DNA of 64,000 bases, from contig NC_134357.1 in the NCBI RefSeq assembly GCF_048569485.1, positions 334,170,742 to 334,234,741 of the forward strand. The letters run 5' to 3'. The translations under genes and the position numbers were made by a program. The DNA comes from Anomaloglossus baeobatrachus. Lineage: Eukaryota; Chordata; Amphibia; Anura; Aromobatidae. Below the pieces are notes generated by a model that ran no database searches, had not been told where the DNA came from, and saw only the letters and a program-made list of their open reading frames with translations. Below are positions 11,394-22,246 of the stretch, piece by piece; within the stretch, counting starts at the first letter, position 1, and every line of letters begins with the position of its first letter.

Positions 11394-12812
11394 CAGGGGT
11401 GGGATTCAGCCAGTTCTGTCAGGTTCGGGAGAACTGGTTGTTAAAATAGTAGCCGGTTCCCCGAACCGGCAAGAAACAGCTCTGGCGATCCAGTTCCCTG
11501 TATTCATTTGTGTTAGTGTCTTTAGGACTCTAACACAAATGAATCCCCGTACCTCCACGCCACACTTCCGGGTACAGTGGAGCCTGTCTGCTCCCTGACC
11601 CGGCATGCAGCGACGCGCTGACGCTGGAGAGAGGTCACGGCAGTGTGAGGAGGTAGCTCCTCCTCCTGCCGCCTGCCAGCGTCAGTGTGCAGAGCGCCGC
11701 GGAGGATGGAAGACAGAGGAGAGGCCGCCGGTGCTTGGAGCAGGTAAGCACTCAGTGAGCCAAAGATGCAGGGAGATGGGCCGCATAAGATGGCAGCTAT
11801 ATGGGGAAAGGAGACCACATAAGATGGGAGCTTTATGGGGAGAGGGGCCACATAAGATGGGAGGTATATGGGGAAAGGAGACCACATAAGATGGTTAGCT
11901 ATATGGGGAGAGGGGCCATATAAGATGGGAGCTATATGGGGAAAGGAGGGCACATTAAGATAGCAGCTATATGGGGAAAGGAGGCCACATAAGGTGGGAG
12001 CTATATGGGGAGAGGAGCCACCTAAGATGGGAGCTATATGGGAAAAGGAGTCATATGGGACAGGATCTGCAGTGGAAAAGGAGCACATGGGATGGGATCT
12101 GCAGGGGAAAGAGGCCATAATGGGATGGCATCTGCAGGGGAAAGATGCCATAATGGGATGTGATCTGCAGGGGGAAAGAGGCCATAATGGGATGGGATCT
12201 GCAGGGGGAAAGAGGCCATAATGGGATGGGATCTGCAGGGGGAAAAAGGCCATGATGGGATGGGATCTGCAGGGGAAAGAGGCCATAATGGGATGGGATC
12301 TGCAGGGGAAAGAGGCCATAATGGGATGGGATCTGCAAGGGAAAGAGACCACATGGGATGGGATCTGTAGGGGGAAAGAGGCCATAATGGAATGGGATCT
12401 GCAGTGGGGGAGAGAACACATGGGATGGGATCTGTAGGGGGGGGGGAGACCACATGGGATTGGAATTATACGGGAAAGCAGCCACATGGGATGAGATCTG
12501 TATGGGGAAGGTCGTCCGTTCCAATTTTAGCAGGGCTCCATTAGTAATAATTTTTAAAAATTGTAGAAAAACCGTTTAATACAATATGACTGACAGTGAC
12601 TGGAACAACTGGTGCTGGACAGGAGAGTGAAGGTATAGGAGGGGAAGAAGGGGAAAGAGATTATAATTTAAATTACTTGGATTTTTTGGTTCAGGAAAGT
12701 GCGTGAAAATGGGTGTGGCTAACAAAATGGGTGTGGTTACAGAATGGGTGTGGTTTTCAAATGGGCAGGGTTTACAGAGAACCTGTTGTTAAAAATTTGA
12801 ATCCCACACCTG
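11394..12812. mobile_element. hAT element with an internal minisatellite
   Basis: The ends are CAGGGGTGGGATTCA and TGAATCCCACACCTG, with a perfect 8-bp duplication GAACTAAC (11386-11393 and 12813-12820). An 8-bp target and CAGGGGTG ends are hAT features. No transposase is seen; the middle is tandem repeats (11765-12500). It inserted into the right half of the TTAA-type MITE. Confidence 0.9.
11765..12500. repeat. Two minisatellite arrays, about 36 bp each
   Basis: The first array uses units like AGATGGGAGCTATATGGGGA (to about 12050). The second uses GGGATCTGCAGGGGAAAGAG followed by GCCATAATGGGATG (12060-12500). The long minus-strand open frame across this region (321 codons) is a repeat artefact rich in SHPIMASFP units. 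Confidence 0.85.
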
Positions 12813-13045
12813 GAACTAACACCCATGGGACTAGTGCCCTCACTCATTAGCATAAGATAAAAGATCTTTAGAAATACTTTTTCTAAAGATCTCTTTTTCT
12901 ATGCTAGTGTATACAGGGGCAGTTAGGCAGGGATTAGCAATATGTGCCCAGAACTGATCGTGGTTCTGGGCGCATATCGGACCTGACAGGTTCCCTTTAA
13001 GTATCTCTGTATGAAACACCAACGCCACAATCCACATGTGAGGGC

Positions 13046-13920
13046 TGCTACACATTACTTATATTGATAATAAACCCCAATTAGAAAGGACATGCAAGTC
13101 CATAGAGTAACAACAATTTTATTGATATACATTAAAATAAAAAAATCAGACAAAACAGGTATGAACATTAGGAAAACATGGGGGACACCTGACACGTAAT
13201 AGTATTTATGCCCATATAGTTACTTTATGTACTAACATACAACTCATGGGTACAATGTAGCAGTCAAGATTGTGTATGTAGCACCCAGGGGGCAGGAGGA
13301 ATCAGGCACAGGGTCTTTCAGGTGTCTTTACTCACGCTTTGTGCCGCCCGCCTGGGTAGTACTGGTCACCCACTGTGATGTGCCCCGTCGACCTCGGATA
13401 AGTTTGAAGAACTCACCGGTGTTTGAAAGAAGAAAGTCCTTTTTTCAGAGTTGCCCTTCCAGCTGTGAAGAACCTGGACTGAGCACTCCGCTCCAAGCCA
13501 CAGGCCCCGTGAAGAGAAGAAAGTGATGGTGGTGTTGATTCCCAGAACTGGTGTCCCGAGTCAGCTAACTAGTGATTCTGTCAGTTTGCTGCTATCTCTA
13601 CTCCAAGTGGAATCCGCCCCCCCAGTAGGCTGTTCTAGTGACTGGGACAGTCCCAAGCTTCGTGTTGGCTAACCCCCTACCCTAGTCCAGCTCCCCAGTG
13701 AGAAGGCTCCTAAGCTTTATATAAGGTAAGAATGTGGAATATCAGTGATTAACCCTCCCTTTACCCGAGGTGAATATCGCACCTTAAATAAGGTGCAATA
13801 CTTTGTAGAGACTGGAGCCTCAGGGGCGCCATATGTACATATAGACATCATATAGTAAAAATAAGCCTCCTGCGGGGAAGTGCAGGCGAAAGGAATGATG
13901 TTTCCCTATGTCTATACATT
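13046..13920 (-). repeat. Interspersed repeat, inverted copy of 18540-18845
   Basis: Read on the minus strand, 13060-13276 plus 13834-13910 matches 18540-18845, including ATCAATAAAATTGTT (polyadenylation-like) and GGGTACAATGTAGCAG-type sequence. The copy is interrupted by the LTR at 13277-13833. Confidence 0.7.
13277..13833 (-). mobile_element. Short solo LTR fossil
   Basis: A 557-bp insertion flanked by TGTA (13273-13276 and 13834-13837). It starts TGTAGCACCCAGGGGGC and ends CAGGGGCGCCATA on the plus strand. On the minus strand it carries a TATATAAAGC box. Its boundaries are confirmed because the inverted copy near 18635 reads straight through the site. Confidence 0.75.
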
Positions 13921-14192
13921 TAGGCTACATTCACATGACCGTTATGTTTTTGCGGTCCACAAAAAAAAGTCAGTTTTTTCACGGATGATTCCGTGTGGCA
14001 TCCTTGTGACATCCGTTCCATTCCGTATACAGTCCGTGTGTCTTCAGTGTGTCATCCGTATGATTTCCGTTTATTTTGCGGACCGCAAAAAATGGAAGCA
14101 GCAAGAAAGATAAATAGATGAGTAGATATAGAGATGGATAGATAGATATAGAGACAGAGAGATAGAGGGATGAATGAATTAATGAACAGAGG

Positions 14193-14225
<33 letters not shown>

Positions 14226-14290
14226 ATTGATAGATAGATGAGAAAGACATATATATGTCCTACCCCTGTGCATATTCTAAGCTGGCACCC
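13919..14290. repeat. MITE remnant plus (GATA)n microsatellite
   Basis: 13919-14092 starts GGCTACATTCACATGACCG and contains inverted segments TTTTGCGGTCCAC / GCGGACCGCAAAAA. It runs into a degenerate GATA array whose cleanest part is about 14193-14224. No coding sequence. Confidence 0.6.
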
Positions 14291-14294
14291 TTTA

Positions 14295-14744
14295 GTGACT
14301 TTCATGTGGCATTAAAGGGTGCCTAGCCTTGTATTTAGCCAAAAATTAAATAAACAATTTAAAAAAAAACGACGTGGGGTCCCACCTATCATTTGCAGCC
14401 AGCTAGGGTAAAGCAGACGGCTGCAGCCTGCAAACCACAGCTGGCAGCTTAACCTTGGCTGGTAATCCACAACAGAGGACACCCCACGCTGTTAATTTAA
14501 ATTAAATAAATAATTTAAAACAAAAAACACGGGGTCCCCCCTAAATTGGATCACCAGCCAAGGTAAAGCAGACAGCTGTGGTCTGGTATTCTCAGACTAG
14601 GGAGGTCCACTATTATTGGACACTCCCCAGCCTAAAAATAGCAGGCTACAGCCGCCCAAGAAGTGGCACATCCATTAGATGTGCCAATCCTGGCGCTTTG
14701 CCCCAACTCATCCCATTGCCCTGGTGCGGTGGCAAACGGGGTAA
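14295..14744 (+). repeat. Interspersed repeat of unknown class
   Basis: It contains two related halves with AAATAAATAATTTAAAA-type runs followed by CGGGGTCCCCCCTA and then CCTGGTGCGGTGGCAA. The LTR at 14745 cuts it on its right side. The style is of a dispersed DNA repeat, but its ends were not found. Confidence 0.45.
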
Positions 14745-16986
14745 TGTTGCGGGCAGGGGGACAGACCGCGGCAGGGGGCTGCTTGAGACGCTTGGATCCG
14801 GGGTCGTTGTGGTGGCTCGAGGGGAAACCGGACACGGGCCTGAGCACCTGTCTGTCGCCCACATGTGAAAAAGGGGATTTATATATATAGGGGAGGTTTG
14901 TCAGTGACCCCAAACATGATGTGCGGTGATTTTTGGTGGCACCGCCACTGCCGCTGGACGCTGGAGGTAGTGCCCGGGGCTGATGGAGTGGGGCAGCTGG
15001 ATGTTATCCCCTCCATGGGTAGGGGAGGTGTTGTCCCGGGACCCGGTACAGGTGGGATAGTGTCACGGAGTGCAGTCTGCAGGGTTGAACCAGATAGTGT
15101 TGGTGTACTCACAGTTCCTGAAATAACTTGACACAGAGTCCAGATGGTAAACTAAACTGCCGGCGACAGGTAGCCTCCAGAGGGGTGTGTGTGACGCCCT
15201 GGCAAAACCAGGTAGTCACACAGAAAAGGCCCCGCATAACACTGCTCTCACACAGGGTAAAACCAGCCCACAAAATCCTAGTCACACCCTCAGGGAAGGA
15301 CAGACACACCAGTGGGCGGGACCAGGTGGAAGGGAAACGCCCACCTAGGGGTCTGGAGAGCCCGGGGCGGGAAAAACAGTTAGTTAAGTTTGGAGGTGAA
15401 GCTGACAGGTGTCAGGGTTGGAGCCCTGACACATTGGCTAGGTGGCAGACAGTGGTCAGCGCCAGCAGATGGGGAGACGGCTGCCGGAGATCCGAGGTGG
15501 ACCGGAGCAGGGTTGTAGCCCGCCGGTACTGACACCGGAGAACCGACACAAAAACCGTGCACAAAAGTTGGTACTTGGACCCTGAAGCCAGGACCGGTAC
15601 CAACGGCCTAGCTAATTAACCAATTGAGGGCAGAATTTTTGGTCCTGTCCCAACCTAAGTCCCGAAAAGTAGCCAACCACCCACCGAGAGGGATAGGGCA
15701 ACCGCCAGGGCCCGGTAGATCCCACGAGTCAGCATCTGATAGGCACGGCTCCCAACCAAAGGAACGGGAGCGGACTCCTGCGTTACACACCGGGAAGTCC
15801 ACCACAGAAAACACAAAGTGCAGAGGAAAGGGGCATTGACCACCGGCCCGGGTGTGGGACCAGATACACCCGTCTGCGGCAGCCAGTCACCATCACCTTG
15901 GTTTACCAAAGGACTTGTGTGATTTATTCAACTGTGAGTAACATTCCCGGCCTGACCGGGTGCGCCGGCCCCTGCCGTTATCATCCCCTGCACAGAGACA
16001 TTGGGCCAAGGGGCATCCATCCCTTCCCGTGGAGGGGTTAACATCCAGCTGCCAGCCCATCGCCCCCGGGAGTCCCACAGCAGCAGCGGTGGTGCTATAT
16101 CTCACCACACACCGTGGGTGGCATCACAGACAGTTTTCAACAACACCCATACAAGTACCAGGTCCGGTAGAGTCCCTCGAGCCATACCGCAGATCCGGAT
16201 CCGAGCAGCATGGCTGCTGGCGTGGGGGCGGCACATGTGCTCGGCTCCCACATACTGGTCCAGCAGAAGAAGGGCCCTTCCTCCTGCACTTAAGGTTTGT
16301 GTCCTTGATTTTGACTACTCCGCTTGAAACGTGGAAGTCCACTCCCGGTGTGTTTGTCCGTGGGAGCTGTGGCCTGCGAGAACTGACCCGTGGGATCTTA
16401 GCAGGCAATTGCAGAGCCCTATCCCCCTCGTTGGGCTTCTGTTTTGCTCTATCTGGGCCTCCTGTGGGACGAGACTTGAAATCTTGTCCCCGGCTGGTCA
16501 ATTGGTGAGGTGTTTGAAATTGTTCCTCGCCCTAGGGTCCAGGTACCCTGTCTGTGCATGGCTCTGGACCGGATTCCCTCTGTCGGTACTGGCGGGCTAC
16601 GACCCTGCCCCAGTCCAGTTAAGGTTTCCCGTGATCGGATCTCCATCGCCTGTGGCCCTGTCTACCGACTGCCACCTAGTCAGTTTTCCAGTCATCTGGT
16701 AGCCCAGGAGCTCCAAATCCTGGCTATCCTGTTCACCGTCCCCTCCACTCCAACTGTCACTCTCCTCATCTGTCGCTCTCTGACTGACTAAAACTGGCCC
16801 CTCCCATAACACCTCAGAACCCCTAGGTGGGCGTCGCCATCCACTTGGCCCCGCCCACTGATGTGTCCCTATTGTCATGGAAGGTGTGACTAGGGTTTGA
16901 TGGCTGATGCTGTGTACCAGTATGGGGATTGTGATGGAGAACCAAAGAGGATGGACTCCTGCACCTAGAAGAGGGGTGCAGTCATC
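14745..16986 (-). mobile_element. Solo LTR fossil interrupted by a nested LTR
   Basis: The reverse-orientation family is the same as 3867-6074: TGTTGCGGGCAGGGGG at the left, and a CTAGGGTCCAGGTACCC block near 16530. It is split by LTR 15190-16235. The right boundary is uncertain (16986-16993) and no duplication was matched. Confidence 0.65.
15190..16235 (+). mobile_element. Solo LTR fossil (copy F)
   Basis: A 1046-bp LTR starting TGTGACGCCCTGGC and ending GGGGGCGGCACA, with a TGTG duplication (15186-15189 and 16236-16239). It is inserted in opposite orientation into the outer LTR and is the closest relative of copy D. Confidence 0.85.
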
Positions 16987-16993
16987 TGTGACA

Positions 16994-17330
16994 CCCTGAT
17001 TTTGTCAGCGGGTCTTTCAACACTGCACATTGCCATGGCTGTGACTGCTATGGGGCGGTGCTAGTGGCCGCCGTGTGTCAATGATTATGTGACGCAGCCT
17101 GTTGTCTACGTTGCGATCTCTGCGGAGTGGTGTTGGGCTTTCTTGTACTGTATCATCAGATGCCCTCATGACACTCCCAGTTAGTTTGACCACCACAACT
17201 GACTCTGAGTCACATGACCGGTATGCCTTCCGGGTCATTGCATGTGTGCACTCAAAATGCTACTGATATGCACACAATATTATTGCATCATTGTTACATA
17301 AATACTTCCCTCACTAACATACCGCTACTC
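16994..17330. other. Non-coding spacer
   Basis: No gene, duplication or terminal repeat could be recognised. It probably includes the 5' part of the repeat that continues at 17331. Confidence 0.3.
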
Positions 17331-18845
17331 CTGGACAAAAACATTTCTATGCGAAACGCGTGTCTCTGGGACTCTGCTTGTTTACTTTATCCATTTATAC
17401 ACATTTAACTATTGCTACTTATCATTCCAACCCTAGGGTATTTCTACTATTTCTTTCATGTGACTGGCTTCTGCTCTACTTCTGTGGGTAATAAAGGAAA
17501 CCAACCATCAGGATTTTCCCATATAAAGTAAAGGCAGTGCCATACTGGAGCTGGCATGGTGAATCAAATCATACGTTTAGTTGCTAGATTGGATGTTTCA
17601 TTGCTGAAAAAATTGTTCTCAAAGGTCTAGAAACGAGTGCATTGTTTGATTGGTGTGTACATCGGGACGGGACAGGACTATGTTGGTCACGTCCATTGTA
17701 TACATTCCTCCTCCTGCATCCTCCTGGCTTGCCACCTTTTATTTCAATTTTGCGCCGCCATTGCTGATTTTGGCTGCACATGCACGTTGCCATTGTTATG
17801 TTGTCACATTAAAGTGGCATCGGAGTCAGCGCATGAGTGTACTGTGATCTCCAGCACCATTTTATTTAAGATACCGTGGAGACACATATGATCATCATTA
17901 GCACAGGCACACATGATTTTTTTTTTTTTTTTTTAAGTCATCTGCACACTCTCACATAGCACTCATGGTCATGTTTACAGTATCTTCAATAAAATGGTGC
18001 CTGAGATTGTGGTTCACGCATCGGGCGCCATTTTTCACCCAGTTTTGTGCTGAAACGTGTGTAGGGATCGTGCGTGGTGCCCTACTCCACAGAAGGTAAT
18101 ACCATCTATATAGTTTTGTTATCTATTGTCCTAAGGGTATTTGGCTTATGGGCTGTCAAGGATGAGAAACATGTAAACTTATACATAATAGAGTAGCCAT
18201 ATGCACAATTCAGTATTTAATATGCTGACAGTCTTTATATCCCATATATAAATTTTGTTAAGTCGATATAATTGTGGTATTTTCTTTCAGTGGGTTTTTT
18301 GGTGCCACCTGTTGACCACTTATGAAATCCTTATTTATTTTTGTCCTTTTAAAGTGTATTAATAAAATAAAATTTTTAAATTAATACTTTTTGCTCTGAA
18401 TCAGAATTTTTCCTCTTTAACCACTTGAACTCTACCATCTACGGTTTCATTCTTAGGCTGTGTATCGTTGTAGTATATATTTTTTCCATTGCTGTGATTG
18501 TTTTTCTGTCTTACATTATCCACAGAAAGTATAGATATAGGGAAACATTGTTCCTATTGCCTGCACTTCCCTGCAGGTGGCTTACTTGAGTTGGACTTTA
18601 TTATATGATGTCTATATGTACGCAATCGTGACTGCTGCATTGTACCCATGAGTTGTATGTTAGTATTTATGCCTATATAATTACTTTATATAATATTAGT
18701 TGCCAGGTGTCTGACCATGTTTTCTTATTGTTCATACCGGTTTTGTCTCTTTTTTTATTTTAATGTACTGTATATCAATAAAATTGTTTTTACTCTATGG
18801 GCTTGCATTTCCTTTCTAGTTGGGGTTTATGTTTGTATGAAATCC
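17331..18845 (+). repeat. Dispersed repeat with degenerate hammerhead-like motif (Penelope-type candidate)
   Basis: Near its start it reads CTGGACA ... CAT-loop-ATGC then GAAACGCGT (17331-17360), a degenerate version of the hammerhead core order. It ends near ATCAATAAAATTGTTTTTAC (18775). An inverted copy of its last 300 bp lies at 13046-13920. Hammerhead motifs are known in Penelope-like retroelements of animals; no reverse transcriptase is visible here, so the class is inferred. Confidence 0.4.
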
Positions 18846-18935
18846 AACGTAAAATGTGTTCTGCTCAGTCAGATTTTGGAGGTACCATAAAGCTTTACAT
18901 CTAGAAGAAAATAATTTGCACCCAACCTAGCAGTA

Positions 18936-19085
18936 AGGCCGGACTCACACGAACGTATGATAAAACGGTCCCATTCTCTTTTGCGTTAGTAGGACGATTT
19001 ATTCTCACTTGTCATCCGTGTGCAATCCGTTTGAGATTTTCTTGCATTGCACTAGTCCGATTTTCACGCTCGTGTGAGTGCACCC
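18936..19085. mobile_element. Short MITE with TCACAC ends
   Basis: A 150-bp element with ends GGCCGGACTCACACGAACG and CGCTCGTGTGAGTGCACCC and TAA before the left end. No coding sequence. Confidence 0.65.
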
Positions 19086-19087
19086 AA

Positions 19088-19190
19088 TGTGCGCACAGTG
19101 CGTTTTTCACGGCGTTTTTCGGGTGCGTTTTTAGCCGCCAAAAACGCACAAAAACGCAGCGTCAAAAAGACGCAGTGTGCGAACCTAGCC
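19088..19190 (-). mobile_element. TCACAC-type MITE, inverted short copy
   Basis: It reads GCACAGTGCGTTTTTCACGG ... GACGCAGTGTGCGAACCTAG. It is a shortened reverse copy of the element at 19789-20166, with the MITE 19194-19785 lying between them. Confidence 0.65.
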
Positions 19191-19193
19191 TAA

Positions 19194-19785
19194 GGCGGGC
19201 TTTGCACACTACGACATCGCAGCCCGATGCTGCGATGCCAAGTGCGATAGTGCCCGCCCCCGTCGCAGCAGCGATATGTGGTGATAGCTGGCGTAGCGAA
19301 AGTTATCGCTACGCCAGCTTCACACACACACTCACCTGCTGTGCGACGTCCCTGTGGCCGGCGACCCGCCTCCTTGTTAAGGGGGCGGGTCGTGCGGCGT
19401 CACTGCGACGTCACACGGCAGGCAGCCAATCAGAGTGGAGGGGCGGAGATGAGCAGGATGTAAACATCCTGCCCACCTCCTTCCTTCCGCATATCCTACG
19501 GAAGCCGCAGTGAGGCCGGTAGGAGACGTTCCTCGCTCCTGCGACTTCACACACAGCGATGTGTGATGCCGCAGGAGCGAGGAACAACATCGGACCGTCG
19601 CGTCAGCGTAATCATGGATTACGCCGACGCTGCACCGATGATACGATTACGACGCTTTTGCGCTCGTTAATCGTATCATCCAGCTTTTACACACTGCGAT
19701 GTCGCATGCGATGCCGGAAGTGCGTCATTTTCAATTTGACCCCACCGACATCGCACCTGCGATGTCGCAGTGTGCAAAGTGCCCC
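19194..19785. mobile_element. PIF/Harbinger-type MITE, copy 2
   Basis: A 592-bp relative of 2846-3426, with ends GGCGGGCTTTGCACACTACG and CAGTGTGCAAAGTGCCCC. TAA lies on the left and TTA on the right. It lies exactly between two inverted copies of another MITE. Confidence 0.8.
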
Positions 19786-19788
19786 TTA

Positions 19789-20166
19789 GGCTAGGTTCGC
19801 ACACTGCGTCTTTTTGACGCTGCATTTTTGGCCGCTAAAAATGTACAAAAACGCACCTGCGTCGAAAAACGCATCAAAAAACGCATGCGTTTTTGCCGCG
19901 ATTTGGTGCGTTTTTGAGCTCTGCATTTTGCTGCGTTTTTCAAATGCATTGCATGGGCGGAAAACGCAGAAAAACGCAGGAAAGAACTGACATGTCCATT
20001 TTTTTTTTTTAACTCAAAAACGCAGGTAAAAAAAACAGATGTGTGCGGACAGCAAAAATGAAAACTCATAGACTTTGCTGGGGAAGCAAAGTCCTGCAGT
20101 TTTGAGGCCAAAAACGCACCCGAAAAACGAGCAAAAACGCCGCGAAAAACGCACTGTGCGCACATA
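19789..20166 (+). mobile_element. TCACAC-type MITE
   Basis: It starts GGCTAGGTTCGCACACTGCG and ends CGCGAAAAACGCACTGTGCG. It is built of many AAAACGCA/TGCGTTTT units and is related to the ends of 35158-37116. Confidence 0.7.
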
Positions 20167-20224
20167 GCTGTACACTCTAGTTGTATGAGGCTTGATCTGG
20201 TACTGCATGCTAGTCATAGACTAA

Positions 20225-20822
20225 AGCCATGCTCACACGAGAAAATTTCACAGTCCATATGTAGACCATAATGCACAGAAACACGTTGGGTCTATAGACA
20301 CATACAAGGCTGTACGTTCGGGTCCAGACCCACGGTCAGGGTACGGTTACACTTGCGCTTAGCTTCCAACGCGAGAGCATCGGAAGCGATATGCTAATGA
20401 CCCTCTGCTGCGAGCGTCAGCCGTGGGTCATGCGACTGTGATGCGATCTTGCAATCATATCATAGCTGTGGAGATGAGGGAGGGAGCACTTTCTCCCCAT
20501 CGCCTCCACTACCTGTCTCTGCGTACATTGCACTGCAGTCGGATGACATGCAAGTGCAGTGCGATGTTTCCACACGCTCCCATAGACTTGTATGGGGGTG
20601 CATAAGCCAAACGCAGCGTGCTGCGATTAATTTCTCAGGCCGATATGGCATGGGAAATCAATCGCAGATGGACACTGCCCCATAGTTTTGCATTGGTGCG
20701 AGTGCAGTCCGATATTTTATCGGATTCCACTAGTCTGTGAAAAACCCAAGTAGAACCGTACCCGAAGTCTGGGGATTGTGGTCTGTATGTGGTCCGTGAA
20801 ATACACTTGTGTGAACTCAGTC
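20225..20822. mobile_element. TCACAC-type MITE with a second MITE nested in it
   Basis: The ends AGCCATGCTCACACGAG and CTTGTGTGAACTCAGTCT are flanked by TAA on both sides (20222-20224, 20823-20825). Inside, 20339-20763 has its own inverted ends GGGTACGGTTACACTTG and CAAGTAGAACCGTACCC. Confidence 0.7.
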
Positions 20823-20825
20823 TAA

Positions 20826-21331
20826 ATCATGTGAAGCTTCACGATAACTAGGTTGATTCTTAGTCAAGATATTTAGATCCTGCTATGTATTCGTACCAAG
20901 TCTTCTTTTAATACCACACAATTACTGTTTTCATGTATTTTTATTAGAATTATTTCTCCCACCCAAGCCAGATTACATTGTTTTCAACAAGTTTTAAAAT
21001 GTCACCCCTTTCTCAACACATGTTGAATACTTGGGAAGGAAAAAAAAATACTGCAAAGGGAAATTGGAGGTTTTGCCCTGTATTCTAATTTCATCCCCAA
21101 TATCAAGCACTTACCAGTAAACCAGTTGCATTGATGTTATATATTGGTAGCATCAAATATAAATAACTGATGCACTTTGCTCCCTCCCTATTGGTTCTTT
21201 TCACACCAAAATATGTTAATGTATTACCTGAAAAATATAAAAATATATACTGTGATTTATGTACTATGCTGAAAAAGAGGGGTCTTACATTTCACAGGAA
21301 TACCTTTTAGTGTGCGTTCATCAATGGCATA
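20826..21331. other. Non-coding spacer
   Basis: AT-rich single-copy-looking sequence. I see no gene, repeat end or conserved motif. Confidence 0.4.
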
Positions 21332-21555
21332 GACAGTGGAGAACAAAATTAGAGAACACACAATTTCCTAAATGTTAAGGTCATTGTGTAGTCCTATGAG
21401 ATTATAGCCTAACATGAGTAAACTATCAGGATTTTAAGCTTATTTCATAAATTGATTTTTTTCAAAAGCACGTAAAAATGTAAATGAGATAAATGAAAAA
21501 GAACACTGATCAAAATTAGAGAACACTTTCAAATACCTACAAATTATGGGTGTTA

Positions 21556-22129
21556 GGGGTACTTTGCACACTACGACATCGCAACCCGATAGTAGCGATG
21601 CCGAGTGCGATAGTCCCCGCCCCCGTCGCAGCTGCGATATCTTGTAATAGCTGCCGTAGCGAACATTATCGCTACGGCAGCTTCACATGCACTTACCTGC
21701 CCTGCGACGTCGCTCTGGCCGGCGAACAGCTTCCTTCCTAAGGGGGCGGGTCGTGCGGCGTCAAAGTGACGTCACACGGCAGGTAGCCAATAGAACCAGA
21801 GGGGCAGAGATGAGCGGGACGTAAACATCCCGCCCACCTCCGTTCTTCCGCATAGCCAGTGTGAGCCGCGGGACGCAGGTAGGAGATGTTCCTCGCTCCT
21901 GCGGCTTCTTACACAGCGATGTGTGCTGCCGCAGGAACGAGGAACAACATCGTACCTGTCGCTGCCACGACATTATGGAAATGACAGACACTACACAGAT
22001 GATACGATTTTGACGCTTTTGCGCTCGTTAATCGTATCAAAAACGATTTACGCACTACGATGTCGACAGCGACGCCGGATATGAGTCACTTTCGATTTGA
22101 CCCCGATGTCGTAGTGTGCAAAGTACCCC
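21556..22129. mobile_element. PIF/Harbinger-type MITE, copy 3
   Basis: A 574-bp element with ends GGGGTACTTTGCACACTACG and GTAGTGTGCAAAGTACCCC. TTA lies at 21553-21555 and TAA at 22130-22132. It inserted in the Tc1 element between its left end and its transposase. Confidence 0.85.
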
Positions 22130-22246
22130 TAAATCTAGCACCTGGTGCTAATTTCCTTAATTATCTGACAAACCCTATTTAACTGGCAGGCTAACTTTCC
22201 AGTTTGCACTGACTTTGCAAAAAAAAAAAATAAAAAAAAAAATGGT

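Larger units (their letters stand above)
6876..12996. mobile_element. TTAA-type (T2/Kolobok-like) MITE split by a stack of insertions
   Basis: The left end AGGGAACCTGTCAGGTCC follows TTAA (6872-6875) and the right end GGACCTGACAGGTTCCCT precedes TTAA (12997-13000). Removing the inner insertions leaves about 0.7 kb that matches the simpler copy at 22770-23371. TTAA targets with TTAAAGG ends fit the T2-MITE/Kolobok group known from Xenopus. Nested inside are LTRs 6925-8074, 8083-10905 and 9503-10723 and the hAT element 11394-12812. Confidence 0.8.

Noticed and set aside
11522-12487. Minus-strand open frame of 321 codons with SHPIMASFP-type repeats
   Set aside because: It is a read-through of the minisatellite in a hAT element. 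The period is a multiple of three and there are no domain features.
18036-18070. Possible extra hammerhead motif around GCTGAAACGTGTGTAGGG
   Set aside because: There is a GAAAC-like box but no box I and no pairing stems at the right distance.
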